Source of the DNA: a virus
Reading direction: 5' to 3' (one strand)
DNA length: 20,338 nucleotides
IMG/VR virus record: IMGVR_UViG_3300046810_000121
Span: 1-20,338 of that record
Shown here: positions 7,773 through 15,060 of the stretch, in pieces
Layout: every line of letters starts with the position of its first letter
Position numbering within the stretch: position 1 is the stretch's first letter
Notes under the pieces: generated by a model
What the model was told of the DNA's origin: nothing
Seen by the model: the letters and a program-made list of their open reading frames with translations, nothing else
Database searches by the model: none
Position numbers and translations under genes: made by a program

Positions 7773-8537
7773 ATGCGAAAGCACATCTTGAGCGCGATCC
7801 AGGCGCACGCAGCGGCCGAGTACCCGAAAGAGTGCTGTGGGCTGCTGCTGGCGATCGGGCGCAAGCAACAATATTTCCCCTGCATCAACGTCTCCACCGA
7901 GCCGAACGATGAGTTCCGAATCGATCCTGAGCAGTACGCAGCGGCCGAAGACGAAGGTGAAGTAATCGGCATAATTCATTCACATCCGGACGCCACCAGC
8001 AGGCCGTCACCGCGTGACCTCGCCATGTGCGAAGCGACGGCCATGCCGTGGCACATCCTGAGTTGGCCAGAGGGCGATCTGCGCACCATCGTCCCGACCG
8101 GTGATGTGCCACTGCTCAAGCGGCCATTCGTTCACGGCGCGTGGGACTGCTGGCAGGTCTGCGCGGACTGGTACAAGCGCAAATGGGGGCTTGAGTTCGA
8201 GGCCTTCAAGCGCGCAGATGGCTGGTGGGAGAGCAAGGACAACACCAGCTTGTATGAAGCGAACTATGAGGCAGCCGGCTTCTACCGCGTCGACCAGCCG
8301 CAGCGCGGCGACATGATCGTGATGGAAGTGGGGCGCACCGTTTACCCAAATCACGCCGGGATATTCCTCGGCACTGATCCTACGCTGCCCAGTGAGGATG
8401 CGGCGACGTTCGGCCCCGGGCCGTTCCTGCTGCACCACCTGTACGGCAGGCCATCTGAGGTCATTGTCTTCGGCGGCCCGTGGCTCGACCGCACGCGGCT
8501 AATCCTCAGGCACAAAAACGCACCCTCAAACAACTGA
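7773..8537 (+). CDS. Tail tip protein K: JAMM metalloprotease-like plus NlpC/P60 domains, 254 aa
   Basis: The protein has two domains. The N-terminal JAB/MPN domain has E20 (YPKECCGLLL) and H69-x-H71-x7-S79-x2-D82 (HSHPDATSRPSPRD), the complete JAMM zinc site. The C-terminal NlpC/P60-type domain has the candidate catalytic C126 in GAWDCWQVC and H194 in PNHAGIFLG. Lambda gpK has the same arrangement. It acts during tip assembly and probably trims the peptidoglycan or a tail protein. Both active sites look intact. The gene starts one base after gpL, and the next expected gene, I, is displaced by about 2.3 kb of accessory genes. Confidence 0.92.
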   Translation: MRKHILSAIQAHAAAEYPKECCGLLLAIGRKQQYFPCINVSTEPNDEFRIDPEQYAAAEDEGEVIGIIHSHPDATSRPSPRDLAMCEATAMPWHILSWPEGDLRTIVPTGDVPLLKRPFVHGAWDCWQVCADWYKRKWGLEFEAFKRADGWWESKDNTSLYEANYEAAGFYRVDQPQRGDMIVMEVGRTVYPNHAGIFLGTDPTLPSEDAATFGPGPFLLHHLYGRPSEVIVFGGPWLDRTRLILRHKNAPSNN

Positions 8538-8562
8538 TGCGGCATGGCCGCTGGAAACAGCG

Positions 8563-8787
8563 ATGAAAGAGATGTCTGATTGGCTGGAAACGCAGAACAC
8601 TGCCAACCTCGCTCGCTTCGCGAAAAGAGCTACTCGGGACTTGGAGCAGGTGATCGTTACTCGAGCGATGACGGAGGCGGCAATGGAATATGTTTACAGC
8701 CTCTACGAGCCGTCGATCTCTACCGATCTATTGGAAGAGGTTTTTCGCATCATGGCAGCTCTTCAGCCTCGGGGTCTGGAAGCGTGA
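8563..8787 (+). CDS. Small hypothetical protein, 74 aa
   Basis: It lies 25 bases after gpK in the same direction. Two close ATG codons (8563 and 8572) are possible starts, and the ribosome site in front of either is weak. The product is soluble, charged and helical (LARFAKRATRDLEQVIVTRA, then STDLLEEVFRIMAAL) with no signal peptide or membrane segment. I do not recognise a family. Its 3' end overlaps the convergent minus-strand gene by 38 bases, so it marks the left edge of the accessory insertion. It could be an accessory gene or the remnant of a tail gene. Confidence 0.5.
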   Translation: MKEMSDWLETQNTANLARFAKRATRDLEQVIVTRAMTEAAMEYVYSLYEPSISTDLLEEVFRIMAALQPRGLEA

Positions 8788-9364
8788 GCATCGCGTCTTT
8801 CACCTTCTTGGATATGTTGTCGAGGTTAGCTAACACTTGTTTTAGATCGGCAGTCGGCGATGTCAGGGGGATTAACCCTGAGACCAGTTTGAGTGCTGAG
8901 TAGGTGATGATAAGGCTCACTGAAAGCTGCTTCAGATTGTGCAGGGTGAATTCTTTTATAACTTGGGAGTCGTCGCTGTTTCGCCTCATGACGTTGGAAG
9001 CACTGGCTGTGTCTTCACCTTTTTCGGATGGGTACCACTGCCAATGTGCCACCTCGTTGCGTAATTGAGATAGCTTACGATAATCACCGATCGCCAAAGT
9101 GAGGCGAGAATTCAGGTCGGGGTTTATCGCAGGAGATCTTGTATTGGCGAGGTCCAAAATGGCCTTCGTCATTCCACCAGCCTTTAAATTCAGCGACTGC
9201 ACGAGTATGTACGCAGCAGACCGGGACGTTCCGGAGAGAGTCATAAATAGTTCAAGAAGCGGGTCGTCGCAGAGCGCATGATTAATTACAACTTGGCCGA
9301 TCTCCTGCTTCATCGCATCGCTAGGCCCTGCCTCGTATCCCCATTTTTCGCTTTCTTCTCTCAC
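8750..9364 (-). CDS. HEPN-motif accessory protein (candidate RNase / defence or moron gene), 204 aa
   Basis: GTG 9364 is chosen because GGAGG lies at 9370-9374, five bases upstream. The frame stays open to a TTG at 9445, but without a ribosome site. The protein is helical throughout. Near residue 102 it has QLRNEVAHWQWYP, an R-N-x3-H motif of the HEPN type, within a helix after YRKLSQL. In HEPN ribonucleases the Arg and His form the catalytic pair of a dimer, and such proteins occur in toxin-antitoxin and abortive-infection systems. An acidic, Ser-rich loop follows, then a long hydrophobic helix LKQLSVSLIITYSALKLVSG. It runs antisense to the tail operon. Its HEPN identity is inferred from motif and helix pattern only, and a non-catalytic HEPN-like fold is also possible. 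Confidence 0.72.
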   Translation of the reverse strand: MREESEKWGYEAGPSDAMKQEIGQVVINHALCDDPLLELFMTLSGTSRSAAYILVQSLNLKAGGMTKAILDLANTRSPAINPDLNSRLTLAIGDYRKLSQLRNEVAHWQWYPSEKGEDTASASNVMRRNSDDSQVIKEFTLHNLKQLSVSLIITYSALKLVSGLIPLTSPTADLKQVLANLDNISKKVKDAMLTLPDPEAEELP

Positions 9365-9404
9365 ATTGACCTCCAGGTCATAAACGCGCCGATATTGGCG
9401 CAAT

Positions 9405-9437
9405 CCCAGTCCTTGGGCTTGCAGGCAAAGGACTGGG
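9405..9437 (-). promoter_or_regulatory. 10-bp perfect inverted repeat upstream of the HEPN-motif gene
   Basis: CCCAGTCCTT (9405-9414) pairs perfectly with AAGGACTGGG (9428-9437) around 13 bases. It lies about 40-73 bases upstream of the chosen GTG start. It has no following T-run in the minus direction, so it is not a simple terminator. It could be an operator for a repressor or a leader RNA hairpin. Confidence 0.45.
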
Positions 9438-9509
9438 GAATCCAATGCGTGAGGGCAGGAGGCTACTATCAGCAGGATACGTGTCCATCCTCGCGATAGA
9501 CGCTTAACC

Positions 9510-9809
9510 TCAGATCATGCACGCATCGAAATTTGCATTCAGATCACTTAGGTCGTCCGATAGGGACGCACCAATGTACGAGGCTAATCGGCAAAGGTAT
9601 TTTTCGTCGTCTTTCGTGTAGGCCTGCTGTGTTTTTGCCTGAAAAGGGACGTGCTCTTTCAGTATTTTTTCCAGACGAGGACTCATCTCGGTTTTTGAAA
9701 GGCCCGCACTGAGTACCTGCGCCAGCTTCTTAAGTTGATGTCCCGTTGCTGGAGGTGATGGAGTGGCTGCTAGCAACTTCGCCTCTAACGACGCATTTTG
9801 AGAAATCAT
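9510..9809 (-). CDS. Hypothetical accessory protein, 99 aa
   Basis: The ATG at 9809 overlaps the stop of a short upstream frame in an ATGA junction (9806-9809). The ribosome site is weak, so coupling may drive translation. The product is soluble and mostly helical, with a proline-rich linker (ATPSPPATGHQ) and a helical KLAQVLSAGLSKTEMSP segment. It has two cysteines, one near the C-terminus. No family is recognised. It precedes the HEPN-motif gene on the same strand, 145 bases away. That order resembles a small partner gene followed by an effector, but nothing in the sequence proves a link. Base composition is visibly more AT-rich than the flanking tail genes. Confidence 0.6.
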   Translation of the reverse strand: MISQNASLEAKLLAATPSPPATGHQLKKLAQVLSAGLSKTEMSPRLEKILKEHVPFQAKTQQAYTKDDEKYLCRLASYIGASLSDDLSDLNANFDACMI

Positions 9810-9937
9810 TTCTTATCCATTGTTTTACGCCAGTCCGCACGCCGGGCTTTTGTCATTGTGTTTGCTTCCTGTGCGATTGGAGGCTGAAGGCTAATATCAA
9901 TTGATTGCTGAGCTTCACCGGGGATTTGTACAGGCAA
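9806..9937 (-). CDS. Possible very short ORF coupled to the 99-aa gene
   Basis: A minus-strand frame is open from a stop near 9949 to TGA 9806-9808, which overlaps the ATG of the 99-aa gene (ATGA). The only usual start codons in it are TTG 9937 (about 43 residues) and ATG 9856 (16 residues, MTKARRADWRKTMDKK). The upstream part reads LPVQIPGEAQQSIDISL and looks protein-like, but no clear ribosome site precedes the TTG. It may be a real small gene, a leader peptide that couples translation of the next gene, or the tail of a decayed gene. Confidence 0.3.
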   Translation of the reverse strand: MPVQIPGEAQQSIDISLQPPIAQEANTMTKARRADWRKTMDKK

Positions 9938-9981
9938 AAGCCCAGATTACCCGGGGTTAAATTATGGTCCTGCACAAGCCG

Positions 9982-10242
9982 TCAGTCAGTCGAGTAGATG
10001 CACCAATTAATGGCATGCGCGTTTTTGGCAAGGTATTTAGCCAACACCTCCTCTCCCCAGAAGGTAATCCTTCCATCTGGAGATTGAACCGCCAGCAATA
10101 TAGGCACCTGAGGGAAAAACTTTCTAAAATAAGCGGTAGTTTCTTCTCTAGATCTTTCAGATGAAACCGCTTGCGGACGAACCTTCACGGCAGCGAATGC
10201 CAATCCACCAACTACGAAATATGCACCGTTAAAATCCGACAT
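9982..10242 (-). CDS. Small hypothetical accessory protein with hydrophobic N-terminal segment, 86 aa
   Basis: ATG 10242 has GGAG at 10249-10252, seven bases upstream. This is far better than the upstream in-frame start at 10302. Residues about 7-22 (AYFVVGGLAFAAVKV) are hydrophobic but short for a membrane span and not a clear signal peptide. A basic stretch follows, then a beta-like half, VPILLAVQSPDGRITFWGEE. No family is recognised. It is the first gene of the minus-strand block, divergent from the lipoprotein gene across 132 bases, which should hold the promoter(s) for both. AT-rich codon use suggests it came in with the cassette. Confidence 0.65.
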   Translation of the reverse strand: MSDFNGAYFVVGGLAFAAVKVRPQAVSSERSREETTAYFRKFFPQVPILLAVQSPDGRITFWGEEVLAKYLAKNAHAINWCIYSTD

Positions 10243-10374
10243 AATTACTCCATTTCCGATTTGTGGGCAGAAAGCTACTATTAATGGATCCAATCTGGCC
10301 ACTGTGTTTTTTGCCAGGCTGGATGTCTAAACAGTACCGCGATAAAGTGCCTCTTTCCCACAGGAGTGACCTGC

Positions 10375-10776
10375 ATGAAACTGATCTTAGGAGCGTTGGC
10401 GGTAGCGTTGTTGGCGGGGTGTGCGACTTCGCCGGTGCCGGCGGATAAAGCTGATCCGGTTCCGAGTAACCGCCTGTATGCGTTCAGTGCCAAGTCGGAG
10501 TCGCAGTTGCTCGTCACGCGTGACAGCGGTCTATATGGATCTGGCTGTCATTACCGGCTGTACATTGATGGAACCCTGGCAGCTGAATTCGCCTCAGGGG
10601 AGGTAGCTCGGTTTGGAGTAAAGGCCGGAAAACATATCCTTGGAGTCAAGCCGAGCGCCGCATGCGGTGGCTGGGGCTTGGTTGAGCGCGAGGTTGATGT
10701 GAAAACCGGTGAGACGGTCAGGCGTCGAATCACGCTTTCGGGCGACAATTTTGACATATCCCCCACGGCAATTTAA
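10375..10776 (+). CDS. Phage-encoded lipoprotein, 133 aa
   Basis: ATG 10375 follows AGGAG at 10362-10366. A GTG at 10366 is in frame but overlaps the ribosome site. Residues 1-16 (MKLILGALAVALLAGC) are a textbook lipoprotein signal with lipobox LAGC and acylated C16. The +2 residue is Ala, so outer-membrane sorting is expected. The mature part has two further cysteines (GSGCHYRLYIDG and SAACGGWG) that may form a disulfide. Its beta pattern, YRLYIDGTLAAEF with a later VKAGKHILGV, resembles small DUF2846-like lipoproteins. Prophage lipoproteins in tail regions are often lysogenic-conversion or superinfection-exclusion factors, and that is my inference here. A terminator follows at once. Confidence 0.85.
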   Translation: MKLILGALAVALLAGCATSPVPADKADPVPSNRLYAFSAKSESQLLVTRDSGLYGSGCHYRLYIDGTLAAEFASGEVARFGVKAGKHILGVKPSAACGGWGLVEREVDVKTGETVRRRITLSGDNFDISPTAI

Positions 10777-10788
10777 ATGCATTCCCAG

Positions 10789-10810
10789 GCCCGCATCAGC
10801 GGGCTTTTTT
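10789..10810 (+). terminator. Intrinsic terminator-like hairpin between the lipoprotein and gpI genes
   Basis: GCCCGC (10789-10794) pairs with GCGGGC (10799-10804) around ATCA, followed by six T (10805-10810). It sits 12 bases after the lipoprotein stop, and the ribosome site of gpI follows directly (CGGAGAAG). This is a strong Rho-independent terminator by appearance. It would end lipoprotein transcription in the lysogen and stop it from leading into late genes. Confidence 0.8.
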
Positions 10811-10826
10811 GTGCCCGGAGAAGAAC

Positions 10827-11435
10827 ATGGCTGACGTTGCAGCTGCTTACAATCCAATGACCACGATCCTTCTATCTGGCTCACTGGCCAAGAAGTTTGG
10901 ACGAGTACATCGTCGCCAAGTGGACAGCAAGCGGGTATGGGAGGCCTTCAAGGCGCTTAAGGTGACGTTGGATGGCTTCGAAAATGAGATCCGCCGACTT
11001 GATCGGCTCGGCATGCGCTTCGCCATCTTTCGCAACCGGAAGAACGAAGCGGTTGAGGCTTTTGATCTGGGTGGCACAAGGGAGATCCGAATCGTCCCAG
11101 TCGTATCCGGTAGCAAGCGCGCCGGATTGATGCAAACCGTGTTGGGCATCGTGCTGATCGCCGTTGGCTTTTTCGCCTACGGTTCAACAACGGCTCAGGG
11201 TGCAGCATTGATCGCTGGTGGTATTGCCTCGACCGCTGGTGGCGTGATTCAGATGCTCAGCCCGCAAGCAAAGGGCTTGTCGCAAAGCGCATCCCCAGAA
11301 AACTCACCGTCCTACGCCTTCGGCAGCGCCAAGAACACCACCGCCAGCGGTAACCCGGTCCCGATCTGCATCGGCAGACGGCGTTGGGGTGGCATGATCA
11401 TCTCGGCGTCGATCTACGCCGAGGATAAAGTGTAA
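10827..11435 (+). CDS. Tail assembly protein I (tail tip), 202 aa
   Basis: ATG 10827 follows GGAGAAG. The protein fits the lambda gpI family. The N-terminal half is a ubiquitin-like beta-grasp region (TTILLSGSLAKKFG, FKALKVTLDGFENEI). There is a central hydrophobic hairpin at about residues 100-145 (LMQTVLGIVLIAVGFFAYGS and LIAGGIASTAGGVIQML). A short C-terminal segment ends PVPICIGRRRWGGMIIS, the usual end of the family. gpI is required for tip assembly and is absent or cleaved in mature virions. It directly precedes gpJ, as in lambda, but is separated from gpK by the accessory cassette. Confidence 0.92.
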   Translation: MADVAAAYNPMTTILLSGSLAKKFGRVHRRQVDSKRVWEAFKALKVTLDGFENEIRRLDRLGMRFAIFRNRKNEAVEAFDLGGTREIRIVPVVSGSKRAGLMQTVLGIVLIAVGFFAYGSTTAQGAALIAGGIASTAGGVIQMLSPQAKGLSQSASPENSPSYAFGSAKNTTASGNPVPICIGRRRWGGMIISASIYAEDKV

Positions 11436-11454
11436 TCAGGACAGCATCACACCG

Positions 11455-11477
11455 ACCGCCACCGAGGCGGTTTTTTT
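11455..11477 (+). terminator. Hairpin with T7 tail before gpJ
   Basis: ACCGCC (11455-11460) pairs with GGCGGT (11466-11471) around ACCGA, followed by a seven-T run to 11477. GGAGGAA of gpJ begins seven bases later. The form is terminator-like, but it lies between two genes that must be co-expressed late. Confidence 0.65.
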
Positions 11478-11493
11478 ATGCTTGGAGGAAAGT

Positions 11494-14400
11494 ATGGGCG
11501 CAGCGCAACAGATCGATATCCACGGCGAAAAGGGCGGCAGCAGCAAGCCGAAGTCGCCGACTGAAGCCAGCGACAGCCTGCGCTCAACCAACTTGGCCAA
11601 GCTACTGATCGCGGTGGGCGAGGGTGAGTTCGACGAAGTACCTACCGATTACAACATCTATCTGGACAACACGCCGATTCGCGATGCCAGCGGCAACTAC
11701 AACTTCCCGAACGTGAAGTGGGATTGGCGTCCCGGCTCGGTGGATCAAACCTATATTCCAGGTATTCCGGCGGTTGAGAGTGAAACGTCACTGAACGTCG
11801 AGCTACGCAGCGATTCGCCTTGGGTGCGCTCAATCTCCAACACCCAGTTGTCGGCCGTGCGCATCCGCTTCGCGTGGCCAGCTCTGCAAAGAGTGGACGA
11901 CGAGGGCAATGTAGGCGGCTACCGCATCGATTATGCCATCGACTTGGCAACCGACGGTGGCGCCTATCAGCAGGTTTATCCGGATGCGGTCGACGGCAAG
12001 ACCACCACACGCTACGAGCGCTCTCGCCGCATCGATCTTCCGGACGCCACAACCGGCTGGCAGATTCGCGTGCGCCGCCTGACGCCGAACCAGAACAGCA
12101 ACAAGATCGCCGACACCATGTTGATCGCCGGCATCACTGAGATTATCGACGCCAAGCTGCGCTATCCGAACACCGCGTTGCTCTACATAGAATTCGATGC
12201 TGAGCAGTTCACCAACATTCCGGCCGTGACTGTTGAGTGCAATGCCCGTCGCTGGATGGTGCCGAGCAACTACGACCCGATCTTGCGCACCTACACCGGC
12301 ACGTGGGATGGCTCGATGAAATCGGCCTGGACCAACAATCCGGCGTGGATCACCTACGGCGTGTGCACCGAAGACCGGTTCGGCTTGGGCAAGCGTATCA
12401 AGCCGTTCATGGTCGACAAGTGGGAGCTTTACCGGATCGCCCAGTATTGCGATCAGCTGGTGCCGAATGGTCTGAATGGCATCGAGCCTCGCTTTCTTTG
12501 TGACATGAACCTGCAGGGCAAGGCCGATGCCTGGTCACTGCTGCGCGATATCGCCGGCATTTACCGTGGCATGACCTATTGGGCTCAGGGCCAGCTTGTG
12601 ATGCAGGCCGACATGCCGCGCGCGCAAGACTTCGACTACGTCTTCACTCGGGCCAACGTCATCGACGGCAAGTTCTCCTACGGCAGCGCTTCGGCAAAAA
12701 CGCGGTACACCCGGGCGCTGGTCAGCTACGACAACCCGGCGAACAACTACGACACTGACGTCATTCCGTTTGCCGACCTGGAACTGCAACGCCGCTATGG
12801 CGACCGCCCGACCGAGCTGAGCGCCATTGGCTGCACACGCGCATCTGAGGCGCAGCGGCGTGGTAAGTGGGCGATCTTGAGCAACAACCAAGATCGCACC
12901 GTGTCGTTCAAGACCGGCATGGAAGGTGTAATCCCTCTGCCAGGACACATCATTCCGGTGGCGGATTCGCTGCTGGCTGGGCGCGAGGTAGGCGGGCGCA
13001 TCTCGGTCGCCTCTGGCCGCGTGGTGACGCTCGACCGTGATACGCAGGCCAAGGCCGGTGACCGGTTGATCATCAACTTGCCGGGCGGGCGCGCCGAAGG
13101 CCGCACGGTGCAAAGCGTCAACGGGCGCGCTGTGACAGTGACCACAAACTACAGCGAGCCGCCGAACGCGCAACTGCAATGGGCGCTCGACGCCGATGAC
13201 CTCGCGATTCCGCTGTACCGCGTGTTGCGCACCAAACGCACCACCGAGGGCGATTTCGAAATCAGCGCGCTGCAGTACGACCCGAGCAAGTTTGCCTACA
13301 TCGACACCGGCGCTCGGCTTGAAGAGCGCCCGATCAGCGTGATTCCGATTACAGTCGTTCCTGCGCCGGCCAGTGTGACAGTCGTGTCCACCTCGTCGGT
13401 TATACAGGGGCTGTCCGTCGCCACAATGACCATCAGTTGGCCCGCCGTGGATGGTGCTGTCGGATATGACATCGAATGGCGCAAGGACAGCGGCAACTGG
13501 ATCAAGCTGCAGCGCACCGGCATGACCAACGTCGACGTGGTCGGGATCTACGCCGGCGCCTACGTGGCCCGGGTGCGCGCGGTGAGCGCATTCGACATCA
13601 CGTCAATCTGGCGCAACTCGATCCTGACCAACCTCAAAGGCAAGCAGGGCTTGCCACCGGCACTCAGCTATCTGACAGCTACGCCGCTGCTGTTCGGCAT
13701 CTATCTGAAGTGGGGTTTCCCGCCAGGTGCAGAGGACAGCCAGCGCACGGAGATCTGGCACGGTCCGACGACCGTGCTGGAAGCCGCGACCAAACTGACC
13801 GACCTGGCCTACCCGCAGAGTGATTTCTCCATGCTCGGCCTGCGCGCCGGTGTGACCTTCTATTTCTGGGGTCGGATCGTCGACAAGATAGGCAACATCG
13901 GGCCTTGGTATCCGATCGGCATCGGTGTACAGGGGCAGTCGAGTTCTGACGCGGCGGCAATTCTGGAAATGATCGCGGGCGAGATCGGCCGTACCGAGTT
14001 AGGGCAAGACATCCTCGACGAGATCGACAAGATTCCGGGCCTGCAAGCGCAGATCGATGCGCTGGATGGGCTGAAAGGTTACGACCCGGAAGAGCCCTAT
14101 GAGGAGTACGACCTTGTGGTCGTCGGCAAGCGGATCTATCAAGCCATTGATCCAGTGCCAATCAATACGCCGCCGCCGAATCCCGCTTACTGGCTCGATG
14201 TTGGGCAGACGGTAGAAACGGCAAATGGCCTGGCGCAGCAGGTGGCTACCAACACTGCTGAGATCATCGATCTCGACGGCGCGGTTACGGCACAGGCTAC
14301 GGCGTTTCAGGCGCTGCGAGCTTCTTTCCGTGAGGACGATGGGGAGGGTGAACTGGCGGATGCGCTGAAAGGCTGGTCCAGCACCGCCGCAATCGCTTCG

Positions 14401-15060
14401 GAAGAAAAGGTCAGAGCCTCGGAAAATCTGGCAAGCGCGCAAAAGATCGCCACGCTTGACGTCAAGGTTGGGGAGAACGAAGCCAATGTCACTGATCTGC
14501 GCAAGACGGTAGCGACGGACAAGGAAGCCACTGCGCAGGCGATCACCCAGGTGAACGTGAAGGTTGGCGAGAACACTGCTGCCATCCAGGAAACCTCGAC
14601 GGCGTTCGCCGATACCAACGGCAAGCTGACCACCATGTGGTCGGTGAAGATGCAGGTCACGGCGAACGGGCAATACGTCGCTGCCGGCATCGGTCTTGGA
14701 ATTGAAAATACCGGCGCCGGCCTGCAAAGCCAGTTTCTGGTCGCAGCTGATCGATTCGCCATCGTTAATACCATCGCCGGTGGCGCCATCTCGGTGCCGT
14801 TTGCGGTTCAGGGTGGCCAAGTGTTCATGAACTCGGCGTTTATCGCGGACGCTTCCATCGGAAACGCCAAGATTGGGTTCTTCATCCAGTCGGACAACTA
14901 CATCGCCGGAGTTCAAGGGTGGCGAATCGATAAGGCTGGCAATTTTGAACTCAATAGCCCGCTGGGCGGCGGTGCGCGCCAGACGATCAACAACAACGGC
15001 GGCAAGGTGTTTGATGAAAACGGCGTCAAGCGCTATCAATGGGGGAACTTGGCCGCATGA
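11494..15060 (+). CDS. Tail tip host-specificity protein J, 1188 aa
   Basis: ATG 11494 has GGAGG at 11484-11488. The N-terminal 600 residues match the gpJ hub, with conserved segments such as NLAKLLIAVGEGEFDE, NPAWITYGVCTEDRFGLG and FLCDMNLQGKADAWSLLRDI. Two fibronectin-III-like repeats follow (about 622-709 and 719-806). Next is a short carbohydrate-binding-like module at about 863-905, with aromatic pattern EPYEEYDLVVVGKRIYQA and a later NPAYWLDVGQ. Helical linkers with paired DVKVGENEA / NVKVGENTA motifs come before the central-fibre (DUF1983-like) region at about 1043-1170. This protein closes the tail tip and contacts the host receptor. The divergent C-terminus should set host range. Confidence 0.95.
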   Translation: MGAAQQIDIHGEKGGSSKPKSPTEASDSLRSTNLAKLLIAVGEGEFDEVPTDYNIYLDNTPIRDASGNYNFPNVKWDWRPGSVDQTYIPGIPAVESETSLNVELRSDSPWVRSISNTQLSAVRIRFAWPALQRVDDEGNVGGYRIDYAIDLATDGGAYQQVYPDAVDGKTTTRYERSRRIDLPDATTGWQIRVRRLTPNQNSNKIADTMLIAGITEIIDAKLRYPNTALLYIEFDAEQFTNIPAVTVECNARRWMVPSNYDPILRTYTGTWDGSMKSAWTNNPAWITYGVCTEDRFGLGKRIKPFMVDKWELYRIAQYCDQLVPNGLNGIEPRFLCDMNLQGKADAWSLLRDIAGIYRGMTYWAQGQLVMQADMPRAQDFDYVFTRANVIDGKFSYGSASAKTRYTRALVSYDNPANNYDTDVIPFADLELQRRYGDRPTELSAIGCTRASEAQRRGKWAILSNNQDRTVSFKTGMEGVIPLPGHIIPVADSLLAGREVGGRISVASGRVVTLDRDTQAKAGDRLIINLPGGRAEGRTVQSVNGRAVTVTTNYSEPPNAQLQWALDADDLAIPLYRVLRTKRTTEGDFEISALQYDPSKFAYIDTGARLEERPISVIPITVVPAPASVTVVSTSSVIQGLSVATMTISWPAVDGAVGYDIEWRKDSGNWIKLQRTGMTNVDVVGIYAGAYVARVRAVSAFDITSIWRNSILTNLKGKQGLPPALSYLTATPLLFGIYLKWGFPPGAEDSQRTEIWHGPTTVLEAATKLTDLAYPQSDFSMLGLRAGVTFYFWGRIVDKIGNIGPWYPIGIGVQGQSSSDAAAILEMIAGEIGRTELGQDILDEIDKIPGLQAQIDALDGLKGYDPEEPYEEYDLVVVGKRIYQAIDPVPINTPPPNPAYWLDVGQTVETANGLAQQVATNTAEIIDLDGAVTAQATAFQALRASFREDDGEGELADALKGWSSTAAIASEEKVRASENLASAQKIATLDVKVGENEANVTDLRKTVATDKEATAQAITQVNVKVGENTAAIQETSTAFADTNGKLTTMWSVKMQVTANGQYVAAGIGLGIENTGAGLQSQFLVAADRFAIVNTIAGGAISVPFAVQGGQVFMNSAFIADASIGNAKIGFFIQSDNYIAGVQGWRIDKAGNFELNSPLGGGARQTINNNGGKVFDENGVKRYQWGNLAA

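Noticed and set aside
6629-7972. Long minus-strand open frame (447 codons) opposite M, L and K
   Set aside because: It crosses three clearly identified tail genes on the plus strand. High GC at third codon positions explains the lack of antisense stops.
9278-9499. Plus-strand 73-codon frame over the HEPN gene's upstream region
   Set aside because: It overlaps the well-supported minus-strand start, has no ribosome site or recognisable domain, and its end lies in the non-coding leader.
11482-11493. TTG start four codons upstream for gpJ
   Set aside because: The TTG overlaps the Shine-Dalgarno GGAGG at 11484-11488; ATG 11494 has ideal spacing.
13999-15039. Long minus-strand open frame opposite the C-terminal part of gpJ
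   Set aside because: It lies inside a conserved gpJ region, shows no family motif, and has no ribosome site.
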